Assembly (NCBI GenBank): GCA_001599815.1
Contig: BCIA01000004.1
Span: forward strand, 5,730,082-5,794,081
Length of the DNA: 64,000 nt
From: Furcasterigmium furcatum
Lineage: Eukaryota; Ascomycota; Sordariomycetes; Glomerellales; Plectosphaerellaceae
Direction: 5' to 3'
The position numbers and the translations under genes are program-made. Position 1 is the first letter of the stretch, and each line of letters begins with the position of its first letter. The notes beneath the pieces are model-generated. The model searched no databases. It worked only from the letters and a program-made list of their open reading frames with translations, and was not told the DNA's origin. Shown here piece after piece: positions 12,088-23,209 of this stretch.

Positions 12088-14345
12088 ATGTCGCTTCGTC
12101 CAACGGCGGCGATGGCGCTGCGAATCGCGAGCCCGCTGATCCGCCGACAGACATTCGTGCCTGCTACGATGCGGACGGTGTTTAGGCTGGCCGCAGCAAG
12201 TGCCTCGAGAACCTCCTGGGCGCCAACTACAAGATCCCCTGGTCTCATGCAATGCAGGCACTTTGGACACAACGGCATCTCACGAACCCTTCTTGCTAGC
12301 AGAGAGGCTGCGGCGAACCGAAACCCGGCTAGCGCGACAGCTCAAAATGCATTCTACCAGCTTCTTCTCAAGGCGAACATGCCTGCCATCATCATCGAGC
12401 GATACCAGTCCGGCCGATTCGCGACCAACGAGGCCTCCAATGATGCATACGAGAAGGCGCTCTCTCTCCAGAACCAGGGCACTGTAGCCGTGGGCAACGA
12501 GGTGCAAGCACATTTCTCCGCGCCCGAGTCGGCGCCTGCGGGAAACCTTACCCAGGCCCAACTTCAAGCTGTCGGCCAGGCGCTCGCGGCACGCTCTCGG
12601 GGCTCCAACGTCGCCATTTCCAAGGGTTCTGGAGTTGGCACGCGGGAGGGTCCTCTTCATGTCGTCGTCGACGAGTCGCTTGGGGGAATTGTCTTCAGAT
12701 GGTTCAAGTTCCTCCTCTGGTTCTGCTTCTTTACCTACATCAGTCTGGTCATTGTCTCGTTCCTGATCGAGGGCTTGAACCTCTTTAAGCGGCCTGGAAG
12801 CAAGGCTGACAGTGAAGTTCGTGCCGAGAACCAGACCACCAGGTTTTCCGACGTGCACGGCGCCACCGAGGCGAAGGATGAGTTGCAGGAGCTTGTCGAG
12901 TTCCTGCGCAATCCTGGCAAGTTCTCTACCCTTGGCGGCAAGCTTCCCAAGGGTGTCCTCCTCGTCGGACCCCCCGGCACCGGCAAGACCCTTCTGGCCC
13001 GAGCTGTTGCTGGCGAAGCTGGCGTGCCGTTCTTTTACATGTCTGGCAGCGAGTTCGACGAGGTCTATGTTGGTGTTGGTGCCAAACGTGTTCGCGAACT
13101 CTTCACCGCCGCCAAGGGCAAGTCCCCGTCTATCATTTTCATCGACGAACTGGACGCCATTGGTGGAAGGCGGAATGCCCGGGATGCCGCCTACGTCAAG
13201 CAGACTCTGAACCAACTTCTGACCGAGCTCGACGGCTTCGAGCAGAACAGCGGTGTTATCATCATTGCTGCGACCAATTTCCCGGAGCTTCTCGACAAGG
13301 CCCTTACCCGTCCTGGCCGCTTCGACCGCCATGTCACCGTCCCGTTGCCCGACGTGCGTGGGCGTATCGACATCCTCAAGCATCACGCCAAGAAGATCAA
13401 GGCCAGCACTGAAGTCAACTTTGAGGCTATCGCATCCAGCACGCCCGGCCTGTCAGGCGCCGAGCTCGAGAATATCGTGAACCAGGCGGCCGTGCGCGCC
13501 AGTCGGCTCAAGCAGTCTGCCGTCAACATGAGGGACTTTGAGTGGGCCAAGGACAAGGTAATCATGGGTGCTGAGCGCAAGACGATCATTGGCGAGACGG
13601 AGAAGGAGATGACGGCTTACCACGAGGCTGGTCACGCTCTCGTTTCTTTTTTCAACACCCACGGTCCCAACAAGCTCTACAAGGTCACCATCCTGCCCCG
13701 CGGCAACAGCCTGGGCCACACTGCCCACCTCCCTGAGATGGACAAGTACTCGTACACAACGCGGGACCTGAAGTCGCTCATCGAGACGTCGCTGGGCGGA
13801 AAATTGGCGGAAGAGATCGTGTATGGCTCCGACAAGGTCACAACTGGGGTGTCCAGCGTGAGTTGTTCCGTCACGGGCTCGTACTTGGGGGCGCTTACTG
13901 ACTTTTAGAACAGGATCTTCAGAATGCCACGAACGTTGCCTTCCAAATGGTCGCCCAATACGGCATGTCAGAGAAGCTCGGGCCTGTCGAGTACGGCAAA
14001 CGGTACAAGTCACTGAGCAGCGAGACGCGCGCAGTGATTGAATCCGAAGTACAGCGCACGATAACGGAGGCACAGGAGAATGTGCGGCAGCTTCTCAACT
14101 CAAAACGGAAAGAGTTGGATCTCCTGGCAAAAGCTCTCGTCGAGTATGAGACGCTCGACGTTAAGGAGGTGGAGAAGGTTATCAAGGGCGAGAAGCTGAT
14201 CGGCCGAACACCGGTACCCAAGGGCCCGTTGGTGATCCCGGCCAAGGGCGTCTTGCCACCACCGATCCCGCCGCCAGGCCTGGGGTCCGAGGAGGGAAGT
14301 GCTGAGCCGCCGTCACCCCCTCCGGCGGCCCCTCCGCCATCGTAG
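12088..14345 (+). CDS. yme1: Mitochondrial inner-membrane i-AAA protease YME1
   Basis: ATP-dependent zinc metalloprotease of the FtsH/YME1 family. It degrades misfolded or unassembled inner-membrane proteins from the intermembrane-space side. Exons are 12088-13857 and 13914-14345 (733 aa), with one 56 bp intron. An Arg/Ala/Ser-rich N-terminus fits a mitochondrial presequence. One membrane segment lies at about 206-228. Walker A GPPGTGKT is at 294-301, Walker B IIFIDELD near 349-356 and the RPGRFDR second region of homology at 408-414. HEAGH is at 512-516. The distal zinc-ligand region, SSDLQNAT, is created by the splice: its Asp is the first codon of exon 2. A single membrane segment before the AAA module indicates the i-AAA rather than the m-AAA type. 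The ATG at 12088 is the first in frame. The C-terminus is Pro-rich. Confidence 0.96.
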
Positions 14346-15244
14346 CGAGGTGACCACCGGCGAACAATCGAATGCGGGGTCCCCGCTGTGAACGGAAGCA
14401 GGCGCTCTCTTCGTACCGAGGCAAACCGGTCTTGAGTTTCTGCGAAGTCACCTCGCACGAATGCGGCAACCAGGATGGGCTTCGTTGGTCATCTGATGGC
14501 CCCCGCGATGTTATCTTTGGGAATGTCTGGAGGACGGGCAATTGTCACAGCGGATCGATTCTGCACATATGACTACGGCACTCCATTTGCGAGTGAACAA
14601 AGCGAAGCAAGACGAGAGGACGGGCTTACTTCAGCGGCGGACCTGCTTGGAATACGGCCGCTTCTGGTCATCACTACCACCAGTGTACTATTATTTTCGT
14701 ATGTAGGTACCCAAAAATGAGCATTGGCGTACTCGTTACCTTGCAGCAATGCGGCGCGCGGCGTCCGCGAGAAGCGACGCGGGACATGGTTCGACTGGCT
14801 GGTAAGTCCAAGCACCGGCAGCAATGCTGCTCATGACTAATACTGCTGTTTCCTCGCATTTCGATTGTCTCGTCCTCTTGCAGTTTTGCCATATGGATAT
14901 TCCCGGTTCGCCGGGTGACCCGCCGGTCATTTTGGTCTTCAAAACCAGTCGCCTCAAGTTTCCAATCGCAAGATGCCCCGTGGATGACGTCTTCTCGGGC
15001 CCGGGTCCGGACCGGCGGGGCTGAATTTCGATGCGGGGCCCGTCGGACTTTGGAGCGAGGAGCACCCTTGACTCCGTTCTTTCTCGCGTGCTAGGTACCT
15101 ACTAATCGTTGTTGCTCGAGTGAGGGGTTGACACATCCAATCCTCCTCGGCTCTCTCGCTCTTTCTCGTCCCCCAGAGCTTCTGATTGTACTCAAGTTAC
15201 GCAACATAGAGCGCCCCCAATATAACCCTCATCAGCTAGCGAAC
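14346..15244. other. Intergenic: YME1 3' end and reductase promoter
   Basis: No gene is visible. It contains TAGGTACC near 14704 and CTAGGTACCTAC near 15092-15105. A TATA-like AATATAA near 15220, about 25 bp before the ATG at 15245, is close for a TATA box and may be fortuitous. Confidence 0.5.
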
Positions 15245-16460
15245 ATGACCAAGGTTCTCCTCACCGGTGAGTCTGGGAGCTCCCTCGACATTTGACAACC
15301 TCATGAGCAATTGCCACTAACACTTGATCACAGGTGGTTCTGGCTTCATTGCCGGTGAGTGTCATGCCATGCATCCTCATGCCCGGACCACGCGGGACTC
15401 ACGCAATCTCCCTACCTAGCCCACATCCTCGAGCAGCTCCTTCAGCAGGGCCACAGGGTCGTCACCACTGTCCGTTCGGAGGACAAGGCCCAGAAGATCC
15501 GGGACGCCCACAAGAACCTCAGCAAGGAGGCCCTCGACATCCAGATCGTCCCGGACATCGCACGAGAGGACGCCTTTGACGAGGTAGTCAAGACCCCCGG
15601 CATCGAGGTCGTCCTCCACACTGCCTCGCCCTTCCACTTCAACTGGAGTGAGTCTGGCTTTCCGGTCCCTCAGTGCAATGTCTTAACCCCTCCCTCCAGG
15701 CGACCCCCAGCGCGAGCTCGTCGACCCCGCCGTCATCGGCACGACCGCTATCCTGCGCGCCCTTCACCGCTCCGCTGCCTCTGCCTCAGTCAAGCGAGTC
15801 GTCATCACGTCGTCCTTCGCCTCCATCCTCGACGAAGCCCACCTCGACGACCCCAACACCATCTACACCGAGAAGCACTGGAACCCCGTCACCCTCGAGG
15901 ACATCCACCGCTCCAAGGCCACCGCCTACCGCGCCTCCAAGAAGCTCGCTGAGCAGGCCGCCTGGGACTTCGTCGCCGCCCACAGTCCCTCCTTCGACCT
16001 CGTCACCATCTGCCCCCCGCTCGTCCTCGGCCCCGTGGTCCACCACCTCGCCACCCTCGACAGCATCAACACCTCCAACGAGCGCGTCGTCCAGCTCTCC
16101 CGCGGCCAGTGGAAGGACGCCATCCCCGACACCGGCGCCGCCGTCCTCTGGATCGACGTCCGCGATCTCGCAGCCGCCCACATCCGCGCCTTCGAGCGCC
16201 CCGAGGCCGGCGGCAAGAGGCTCTTCACCACCGCAGGCCTCTTCTCCAACTCGGAAATCGCAAGGATCGTCCGCGAACACTTCCCCGAGTGGAAGGACCG
16301 CCTCCCGGGCCCGGACGTCAAGGGCGGCGAGCTGCCCCCCAAGGAGAAAGTGTACGGCTTCGACAACTCCGTCACTAACGCCCTGCTGGACATTCAGTGG
16401 ACTAGCCTCGAGAAGAGCATTACTGATCTGGTCAAGACTCTCAAGGCTTTTGGAGTGTAA
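15245..16460 (+). CDS. NAD(P)H-dependent ketoreductase of the extended SDR (Gre2-like) family
   Basis: Predicted exons are 15245-15266, 15334-15354, 15420-15647 and 15700-16460 (343 aa). The first two exons are tiny, and together with exon 3 build the Rossmann motif TGGSGFIA at residues 7-14. The TSS of VVITSSFAS and the Y-x3-K motif (YRASK, Y167/K171) supply the catalytic residues. This matches dihydroflavonol-4-reductase/methylglyoxal-reductase-like enzymes such as yeast Gre2, which reduce aldehydes and ketones with NADPH in the cytosol. The substrate cannot be read from sequence. Length is usual for the family. Codon use is strongly C-ending, suggesting good expression. No biosynthetic partner genes adjoin it, so a cluster role is unlikely. 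Confidence 0.92.
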
Positions 16461-16701
16461 CATGAGATATTTCGCGTGCTACGGTGCCGAGGAAGACCTC
16501 ACTGATCGTGCAAAAAGGGTGGTCAAGTCGTCGTATTATGTACCCAGGGCCCGTCAAGTCCTCTATCTAGGTAGCTCATAAACTCGGTCATTCAACGCGT
16601 GCTCTTCTTTTTTCAATCATTCATCACCTCATCTCGAACTCAATCCCGTAGGATCGCTCTTCATCAACAGCAACCAACGCCTCTTCTCCTCGCAGCTCGT
16701 G

Positions 16702-18206
16702 TCATGTTGTCCGCGTCGCATCGATCGGGGCATCGATCGCTTCCCCCTTCTTGAGCTCCTCGGCCTTCTGCTCCCCCGTGTTCTCCTCGGCGTCCTGCTC
16801 ATACCCCTCGGTCTTCATGTCTCGCAGGCCGAGCTCCTCCTCTTCTTCCTCGGTTCGTTCGTAGTACTCCTTGGTGATCTGCGGGTCGGGCGCCGGGGGG
16901 TCGACGAGGGCCTGGACGTAGCTACTCGCGAAGGGGTCGGTGAGGATGACGGTGAAGGGTTTGTCGCCGGCAATGGCGACGTCGAGGCCGTCGAAGAAGG
17001 CGGACCAGACCTCCTTTTGATCGGAGGGGAGGGAGTCGCCTCCGGTGTTGTCATCGGCGTGGAAGATCTGGGAGTGCAGATCGCCACGAACTTGTGTCAG
17101 GAGGCCCTCGATGGTGGTGAAACGGCCGCCTAGCGTGCCGGGGTTGACAGATAGGCCGAGCTCGGGGCACTCGAGGCCGCAGGTTTCGGACTTTAGGATG
17201 TCGCGCGCGAGGTCGATGACGCCGTTGACCTGGATTGTGATCTTCTCGCCCTTTTCGGGGATCTCGCCGCCCGTCTTGACGTCGTTGGAGCGGTAGCCGC
17301 AGTCGTCACAGACGGTGGACATGAGGACCACCTGCTTGAAGTGGGGGATATCGACCATCTTCATGTGAGTGGTGCAGGGCTTCATGCAGGCGGGGCAGCT
17401 GGCGGGGAAGCTGTAGACCTCGTTGGGGATGATGTTGCCGTCCGCATCGAGACCCGGCTGGTTGTGGACATGGCCGGCGTTCTCGACGTCCGTGGAACCT
17501 AGACCCAGGGCCTCGCTCTGCTCGGCGGTCCTGAAGTATTCGTGCTTCTCCCACTTGCCAACGCCGTCCTTGAGGTCGGGGGTGATGAAGGAGTTGCCGG
17601 CGGGATCGTCAACGGTGACGCGGAAGGGGAAGGCGTTGCCGGCGAGCATGTCGCGGGCCTTCTGGATGACCTCGGCGACCTTTTCAAAGATCTCGGGGGT
17701 CTGCGCCTTTCGCGTCTCCTGGCCGAACTCGAGATCATCCACAATGGTGGTCAGAAGACCCTCCACATTCGTAAGCTGGCCCTTGCCTGCAGGGACCTCG
17801 ATGTCGAGCTCGATGAATTTGACGACGGCGGTATCGGCCTTGACGACTTGTCGGCCAAAGTCAGGGAGGGCGGTGAGACGCAGCTCGTAGTGTGTGCCCT
17901 TGGGCTGGATGGTGCCGGCGGCCTGGATCTCGTTGTTCTGGGTATGGCAGTGGGTGCAGTTGAAGGACATGACGATGATTTCGCGGAAATAGGGGATGGA
18001 AGTCAGGAGCATGCGGGTGAGTCCCTGGAGCAGATGTTAGCTGAGTCAAGGAGGACAGGAGCGGGAACTAAACACACATTTTGCCCGCAGTTCATGCAGA
18101 GGGATTCGATCTCGTCGACCAGCTGCTCGTCGTCGGTGGACTCGACCTTCTGGCCGATAGCCCCGAAGAACTCGTTGGGAGTCGTCTTGGTCTCCTGTTC
18201 GGCCAT
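16702..18206 (-). CDS. zpr1: Zinc-finger protein ZPR1
   Basis: Exons on the minus strand are 18206-18078 and 18024-16702 (483 aa), with a 53 bp intron just after the first CxxC. ZPR1 has two copies of a C4 zinc finger plus alpha/beta domain. Finger 1 uses C37/C40 and C66/C69; finger 2 begins near residue 252 with CPAC and ends with CDDC. In yeast and mammals ZPR1 is an essential chaperone for folding of elongation factor eEF1A, moving between cytoplasm and nucleus. The C-terminus is acidic and Glu-rich. It is convergent with the reductase, with about 240 bp between stop codons. The intron placement is supported because it joins CMNCGQN to GLTRMLL, the continuous family sequence. Confidence 0.96.
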
Positions 18207-18571
18207 GATGAAAGTCGGGAACCGGTGTGTGGAGGAATGCGATCAAAGAACTCTTGACAGACGTCAAAAGAGGGTTGTGGTTGTGACGGGCGACGAGGAA
18301 GATGTAATGCTGAAGACTTGGGCCCGTGTGCGATGGATGACCAAACAAATGGCGGGGTCGTCGAAGGCAACGGCGGCGCAGAGAATTTGGTAAATTTTTT
18401 GGAGGGGCAAGGAGGGGCACTGCCAGTGACTGTACCGGCCGTGATGATGTAACGGGCCTAGGCCCTGTCGCGTGGAGGCGGCAGGCGGTCAGGTACCTTA
18501 TTCCTTCGAGAATATTCCCGGAGACTCCAGTGCTCTCCAAACTGGCCAGAGGATCGGCGCATGCCTCGGGC
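18207..18571. other. Intergenic: ZPR1 promoter and 3' end of the Rpr2-like gene
   Basis: 365 bp between two minus-strand genes. I see only promoter-like sequence and no further open frame of merit. Confidence 0.6.
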
Positions 18572-19204
18572 TCACTTTCTGGCAAAGTCGGCGAGACTCA
18601 GGCTCCGAGAACCCTGCGAACTCTGGCTCAGAAGAGCCTGGAGCCCAGCCTTGCGGTTCTTGGCCCGTTTCTTGCTGCTTGCATTGGCTGCCGTCTTCGG
18701 GGCTAGGGTTGAAGGGGACGATGAAGATGAAGCTGTAACGGCCGCCGTGGTGTGCTTCTGCGCAGGGGCTTGTAGTGACGACTTGGCCTCGACTCGGGAC
18801 GACAAGCCCCCCCTGACTTTACGCCTCTGTCCGCCGGCGATCTTTGGAGCTGGCGGGAGTTTGATAACGGTGATTTCGTGGCAGAATCCGCATTCCATCT
18901 TCTTCTGGAGGGCAGTGGTCGGCGCAGTGGCAGCTACACGGCCCTGAGCTGACCGCCGTCGTTTCTTCTGACGCGAGCGGTCTGGAGCCTCCAGGAGCAA
19001 CTCGCTACCGGCCCCGGGGATCATGATGTGACCGCAGGCAGCACAGGTACGTTGTCGCTGGCTGTCCGTCAGCTCGAGGCCGTTGTCCGACATGAGCTCG
19101 CTGCGATGGTCCATGAGGTAGGCCGACGTCTCGGGCGCCGACACCCGCAACAGGTGAGCTGCATCGTTGAGGAAGCCGAGGTGAGCTGGCAAATAGGTGT
19201 CCAT
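18572..19204 (-). CDS. RNase P/RNase MRP protein of the Rpr2/Snm1/Rpp21 family
   Basis: A 210 aa single-exon prediction. An N-terminal helix (LGFLNDAAHLL) is followed by CAACGH (near residue 80) and CGFCHE (near residue 125), the four-Cys zinc ribbon of Rpr2/Rpp21/Snm1 proteins. A basic KKRRR stretch lies between the two pairs, and the Lys/Ser/Ala-rich tail suits RNA binding. The family subunit stabilises RNase P (tRNA 5' maturation) or RNase MRP (rRNA and mRNA processing). Sequence alone does not decide which. The frame is open upstream to 19360, but the ATG at 19204 best fits the family N-terminus; a short upstream exon cannot be excluded. It is divergent from TRM12. Confidence 0.8.
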   Translation of the reverse strand: MDTYLPAHLGFLNDAAHLLRVSAPETSAYLMDHRSELMSDNGLELTDSQRQRTCAACGHIMIPGAGSELLLEAPDRSRQKKRRRSAQGRVAATAPTTALQKKMECGFCHEITVIKLPPAPKIAGGQRRKVRGGLSSRVEAKSSLQAPAQKHTTAAVTASSSSSPSTLAPKTAANASSKKRAKNRKAGLQALLSQSSQGSRSLSLADFARK

Positions 19205-19548
19205 CCCGTGCGCGTCGGTCAAGGCCGATTTACGGTCTCGGGACGCAGAAGGGTGAGCATGGGATGTTTTGGTTTCGATGTGGTGAAGCTTCAGCGAATG
19301 TCTGCTAAAATTACCACGACTGACGGGACTTGCAGGAGGGAGGTGCACGCGGGGGTCCACAATTTTGGACAGGGGCCCGCCCTTCAGTACCTAATGGGGG
19401 TCGTCGGATTGTCACTTTGGACACGGGCAGACTCAGGGTTGCTTCGAGTTCCCTTCAGTTCACTCCCGCCTGAACCTCAACAACACATCAATGAACCTGC
19501 CCGGGCACTGACTGTACCGGCGGCAGTGCTTGTGCTTCAGGCCCGGCC
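19205..19548. promoter_or_regulatory. Bidirectional promoter between the Rpr2-like gene and TRM12
   Basis: 344 bp separate two divergent start codons, so both genes probably draw on one control region. Both products act on structured RNA. No specific site was recognised. Confidence 0.5.
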
Positions 19549-20796
19549 ATGGAAGCCACCCAGCACACCCCAAAGAGTTCATCAAGACCGCCAAAGCCCA
19601 GACCGGAATACGTAATCACTCGGAGTGTCAAGCAATGGCTTTCCACACTACCAGGAACTACCGCCCTCGCGCATCATCCTGTCGACACACTCGTCGCCCA
19701 GGCACCCAAACGGCACACCATATATGAGCCCATGGCCCTCCTCCCCAGTGGTAGTTTTAGCAGCCCTGCCTGGCGAGCTCTTCTGTCTGATTCCAACCTG
19801 GATTCAGACCTCGTCCGCCAGTTGTGGGAAGACATCCTGAGCCGGCTATCCAGGTCTCGAAACAAGCAACTTACACGGCTTGCTGTGAATGAGGGTATTC
19901 CTCCGCTTTCTGCTGGCGAAAATAATGATTGTTCCGCCACCGCGGCCAATTTCATCAGAGCACCAAGTGCTCTGCGCACTCTATACGGCGACTTTGGGCC
20001 AGCCGAAGGCACCCCCTATCCATCTGGGGACGACTTCGACAACGCTTTCTGGGTAACAACGAAGCAAGTTGGCTTCCAACAAACATGGGCACCGAGATGG
20101 ACCATGTTCAGCAGGGGGAACATCAAGGAGAAGGAGAGGATCCTGACATTTCACACAAACCCGGCAACGGATGCGCGCGACGAGACCATTTTCTCCGCGA
20201 CCCAGGACGCATGGGCCGTCGACATGTACGCAGGAATAGGGTATTTCACATTCGCATACGCCAAACAGGGTGCAAGGGTTCTCTGTTGGGAGATAAATCC
20301 CTGGAGTGTCGAGGCCCTTCGCCGCGGGGCTGTAGCTAACGGCTGGTCGGTGCGAGTGGTTCAGGGGGAGGCTCTGGCCTTGCCGACACCGCAGCTTGTC
20401 GATGGGGGGAAGCGGATCGTGGTGTTTCTCGAGGATAATCAGAAGGCATCCGAGAGAATCCAAGAGCTTCGAGACTCGGGTCACGCCCTGAACATACTTC
20501 ACGTCAACTGCGGGCTGCTCCCAACAAGCGACCTTGTATGGCGAGCCTCGTGGGACATGACAGGTCTAAACCAGACTCCGGCATGCTGGCTACATCTCCA
20601 CGAAAATGTCGGCGTCAGTGACATTGAACGACGGCGCGTCGAGATAGAGACTCGATTTGAGAGTTGGGCAGCGGCCGGTTCGGCCGGGCAGAAGCGCTCT
20701 ATTCAGGTCGAGCATGTCGAGAAAGTAAAGACGTATGCCCCCGACATCTGGCATTGCGTCTTCGACGTCTACATTACGAATACAAATAATACATGA
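19549..20796 (+). CDS. trm12: tRNA wybutosine-synthesising protein 2 (TRM12/TYW2)
   Basis: A 415 aa intronless S-adenosylmethionine-dependent aminocarboxypropyl transferase. It transfers the 3-amino-3-carboxypropyl group of SAM to the tricyclic base at position 37 of tRNA-Phe in wybutosine synthesis. The SAM-binding core starts at about residue 224 with VDMYAGIGYFTFAYAKQG and continues with CWEINPWSVEALRRGA, the TRM5/TYW2 signature. The N-terminal half carries family features such as HTIYEPMALLP and FWVTTKQVGFQQTWAPR. The C-terminal WHCVFDVYI ends the methyltransferase fold. The start ATG at 19549 precedes a basic, Pro-rich leader. The stop lies 85 bp from the convergent SSP120 stop. Confidence 0.93.
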   Translation: MEATQHTPKSSSRPPKPRPEYVITRSVKQWLSTLPGTTALAHHPVDTLVAQAPKRHTIYEPMALLPSGSFSSPAWRALLSDSNLDSDLVRQLWEDILSRLSRSRNKQLTRLAVNEGIPPLSAGENNDCSATAANFIRAPSALRTLYGDFGPAEGTPYPSGDDFDNAFWVTTKQVGFQQTWAPRWTMFSRGNIKEKERILTFHTNPATDARDETIFSATQDAWAVDMYAGIGYFTFAYAKQGARVLCWEINPWSVEALRRGAVANGWSVRVVQGEALALPTPQLVDGGKRIVVFLEDNQKASERIQELRDSGHALNILHVNCGLLPTSDLVWRASWDMTGLNQTPACWLHLHENVGVSDIERRRVEIETRFESWAAAGSAGQKRSIQVEHVEKVKTYAPDIWHCVFDVYITNTNNT

Positions 20797-20881
20797 TTAC
20801 AAAGGCTATGCGATTTCCTCGTCGTCACTTCGTCAGGCCCGCCCCAACACCAGAAACACGAAACAAGCCTCCCAGGTCGGC

Positions 20882-21546
20882 TCATTGCCTCCTGAACTTC
20901 TCGGGAATGTTGTCTTCCACGATAGACATCTTGTCGAGCTTCTCGATACGCTCCTCTTCGTCCTCCATCTGCTCGTGCTTCTTGAAGTGCTCAATGTCCT
21001 CGGGGTGCGTCAAGTCCTCGAGCTTGGTGTTCTCGTCGTGGTACTTCTCCCAGTGGTGGATCTCGTACTCGTACTCGTCGTCACCATGGTGGCCTGGCCC
21101 TGTGCCCATATCTGGAAGCGTTTTGCCGGCGCCAATGTACGCGTTCCAGTCGTCCTTCGTCACGGCGTCGTCGCCAGTTGCGCCTATCAGGTCCAGCAGC
21201 TCGCGGCCGATCTGATGCTTGCGTTCTTGCGATAAGCTCTTGTTTGACTCGTCCATGAGGCCATATGTGCGCATGATCTCGTCGACCTGCCATTCGCCGT
21301 CGCCGTTGTAGTCGTGGAGGGCGAAGAAAGAGGCGTTGTCCCAGTCGCTCATGTGGTGTTCCTCTGCGGGAGACGGGTTAGCTCGAGTCGCCCGCCACGG
21401 CGCACCAACGGGCTTGCTTGCATACCGGCCATGTGTTTCGTCATCCAGTTTGCGTTTTCATTCACCATGGGCGCCTGGCTGCCGTGGTCGCCATGGGCAA
21501 CTGCCGTGCCTGCGACGGCGAGGCTTATCGCGATGAGGCGCTGCAT
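20882..21546 (-). CDS. ssp120: SSP120-like secretory-pathway EF-hand protein
   Basis: Exons are 21546-21426 and 21363-20882 (200 aa; 62 bp intron). Residues 1-18 form a signal peptide (MQRLIAISLAVAGTAVAHG), followed by a His-rich segment. One canonical EF-hand loop, DYNGDGEWQVDE, lies in FFALHDYNGDGEW. A second, weaker one is near ATGDDAVTKDDW. The C-terminus is acidic and helical (EDIEHFKKHEQMEDEEER). This matches yeast Ssp120, a soluble calcium-binding protein of the early secretory pathway that associates with the Emp46/47 cargo receptors. The signal peptide is found only when exon 1 is joined, which supports the gene model. It is divergent from ORC6 across 413 bp. Confidence 0.9.
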
Positions 21547-21959
21547 ACTGATCGGGTGGCAGGATATGGGTGCGCAAGAGGTTGGAGGCGGCCTTGCGAG
21601 GATGGCGAGAGAGGGGTTAATGGGGCGCGAGAGACAAGTCGCCGGTTGTCGAGGATTTGCTTAGTACCGACAATGGAAGAGGAAACGGAGGGACGCGGTC
21701 CTGACAGACGGATGCGAGTCAGGGGTAGCTCACGGCTCGAAGGCCCTAGGCTGGTCGCAATTTCAGGGGTTGAGGGCCGGAAAGCGCAAGGATCGGCGCT
21801 GGCAGTGGCCGACGTCCGCCTGCAGCTCCAGTGGTGGATCGGCGCCAATCCACGGGCTGCATCATCCATCCGGATGCATCCATGCCGCACAACCTCTCCC
21901 GACCTTCAACTTGAGAAGATCGTGAACTGTCTCGGCACGAAAGCGGCAGACGAGTCAGG
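21547..21959. promoter_or_regulatory. Bidirectional promoter between SSP120 and ORC6
   Basis: 413 bp between divergent starts. One ACGCGG at 21693-21698 resembles an MCB half-site, the motif of the G1/S factor MBF, about 265 bp before the ORC6 ATG. A single copy may be chance. Confidence 0.4.
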
Positions 21960-23138
21960 ATGAGTCGCTCTGTAGAGCAAGCCCTCCTCTCGCTGATGCC
22001 GTCTCACGGCTCAGCGCTCCCGCCACAGCTCGTCGAGCTATCCACTTCCCTCCTCGCCCTGTCGCGGCATCGTGCCAGCACCCTGAAGGCCGAAGAGGAG
22101 GTCGCGCGTACTTACGCATGTTGTCACATTGCTTGCGACAGGTGAGGGCACATCTGGCACCCTGCCAGAGTGACACGGCTCCTGACATTCGCATGCAGAC
22201 TCAAGATCACCCTCAACCTCCCTCCCATCGAGTCCCGACCTCCAATCCCCCCTCGCATCTACAAACGCCTGTATGCCCACCTCGACAACATCCTACCGAA
22301 TGCGACTTCCTCGAACCGAACTCCAGGCAGGAATAGATCTACACAGAACACGCCGAATTCCCCTCGAGTCCTCCCCTCTCGAGTAACCCCAAGCAAGGAA
22401 AAGTCACTCGCCCAGTTCCGCTCCGACGCGAATACCACGCCGTCAAAGTCTGCTGGCAAGGCCTCCGCCTCCGTTGCTGCCTCCGGCCTGCACCCCTGGA
22501 TCCAGCCTACGCTGCGCTTCATGTGCCGCGAGACCGGCCAGCCAAGACTCGCACCCAGCATGCTCGCAGGCGCAGAGATAATCATGGCGCCCGGCGGACG
22601 AAGGAGCAACGACAAGTGGATAGCCGCCAACTTGACGCCACTGTGTGGCGCGCTGTACTTCTTCGTGGCACAACAGGTGCAGAAGCTGCAGACGGGGGAG
22701 GAGTTCAGTCGCGAGACCTACATTCCCGCGCGAAAACAGATCCTGGCTATGCTGGTCAGAGCGAGGGATGAGGTCCCCGCGAAAGTGCTGCCGGATGATG
22801 AGTTCTGGGACGGACATCAGATTGTCAGGGCGAAGGAGTTTGATGCTACGGTCCAGGAGATGACGGACCGGGGCTGGCTGGATGAGGATTGGTTCCGTGG
22901 CTTGAGCGATGTTGTCGCCCGGATGGATCACAAGAGCGCCGACCAAGGGGCCGATGGGGCAGACGAGGAGCCTTCCGTGAGACCTACCGCCAGGAGCGCG
23001 GACAGCATGCTTCAGGATAAGTTCGATTTTTTCACTGATGAGAAGAGAAAGGATTATCGGATATGGAAGGACGATATATTGAGGCGGATCGAGCAGCTGG
23101 AGAGGGATGCTCCGGAGCGGATGGACGTGGACACATGA
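21960..23138 (+). CDS. orc6: Origin recognition complex subunit 6
   Basis: Exons are 21960-22141 and 22199-23138 (373 aa; 57 bp intron). The N-terminus (MSRSVEQALLSLMPSHG, then LPPQLVELSTSLLALSR) and the block LKITLNLPPIESRPPIPPRI across the splice are the conserved cyclin-box-like helical domain of filamentous fungal ORC6. The middle is Ser/Thr/Lys-rich and disordered, with several S/T-P sites that could be CDK targets. The C-terminal half is helical and contains EKRKDYRIWKDDILRRIEQL. ORC6 is the smallest subunit of the complex that marks replication origins and loads MCM helicases. The stop is 71 bp from the convergent SDR stop. Confidence 0.93.
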
Positions 23139-23209
23139 GTTGGCCTGCATCACGGAACGAGAAAGATCCCGGGGCATCAGGGGCATGAAACATGGCATAT
23201 GGCATCTAG

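Noticed and set aside
12280..13386. 368-codon minus-strand frame inside YME1
   Set aside because: It is the complement of the conserved AAA/protease exon; C-ending codons keep the antisense frame free of stops.
15786..16463. Long overlapping frames on both strands in the last reductase exon
   Set aside because: The plus frame with the SDR motifs is clearly the coding one; the others are Pro/Ser- or Gly/Asp-rich shadows of GC-rich codons.
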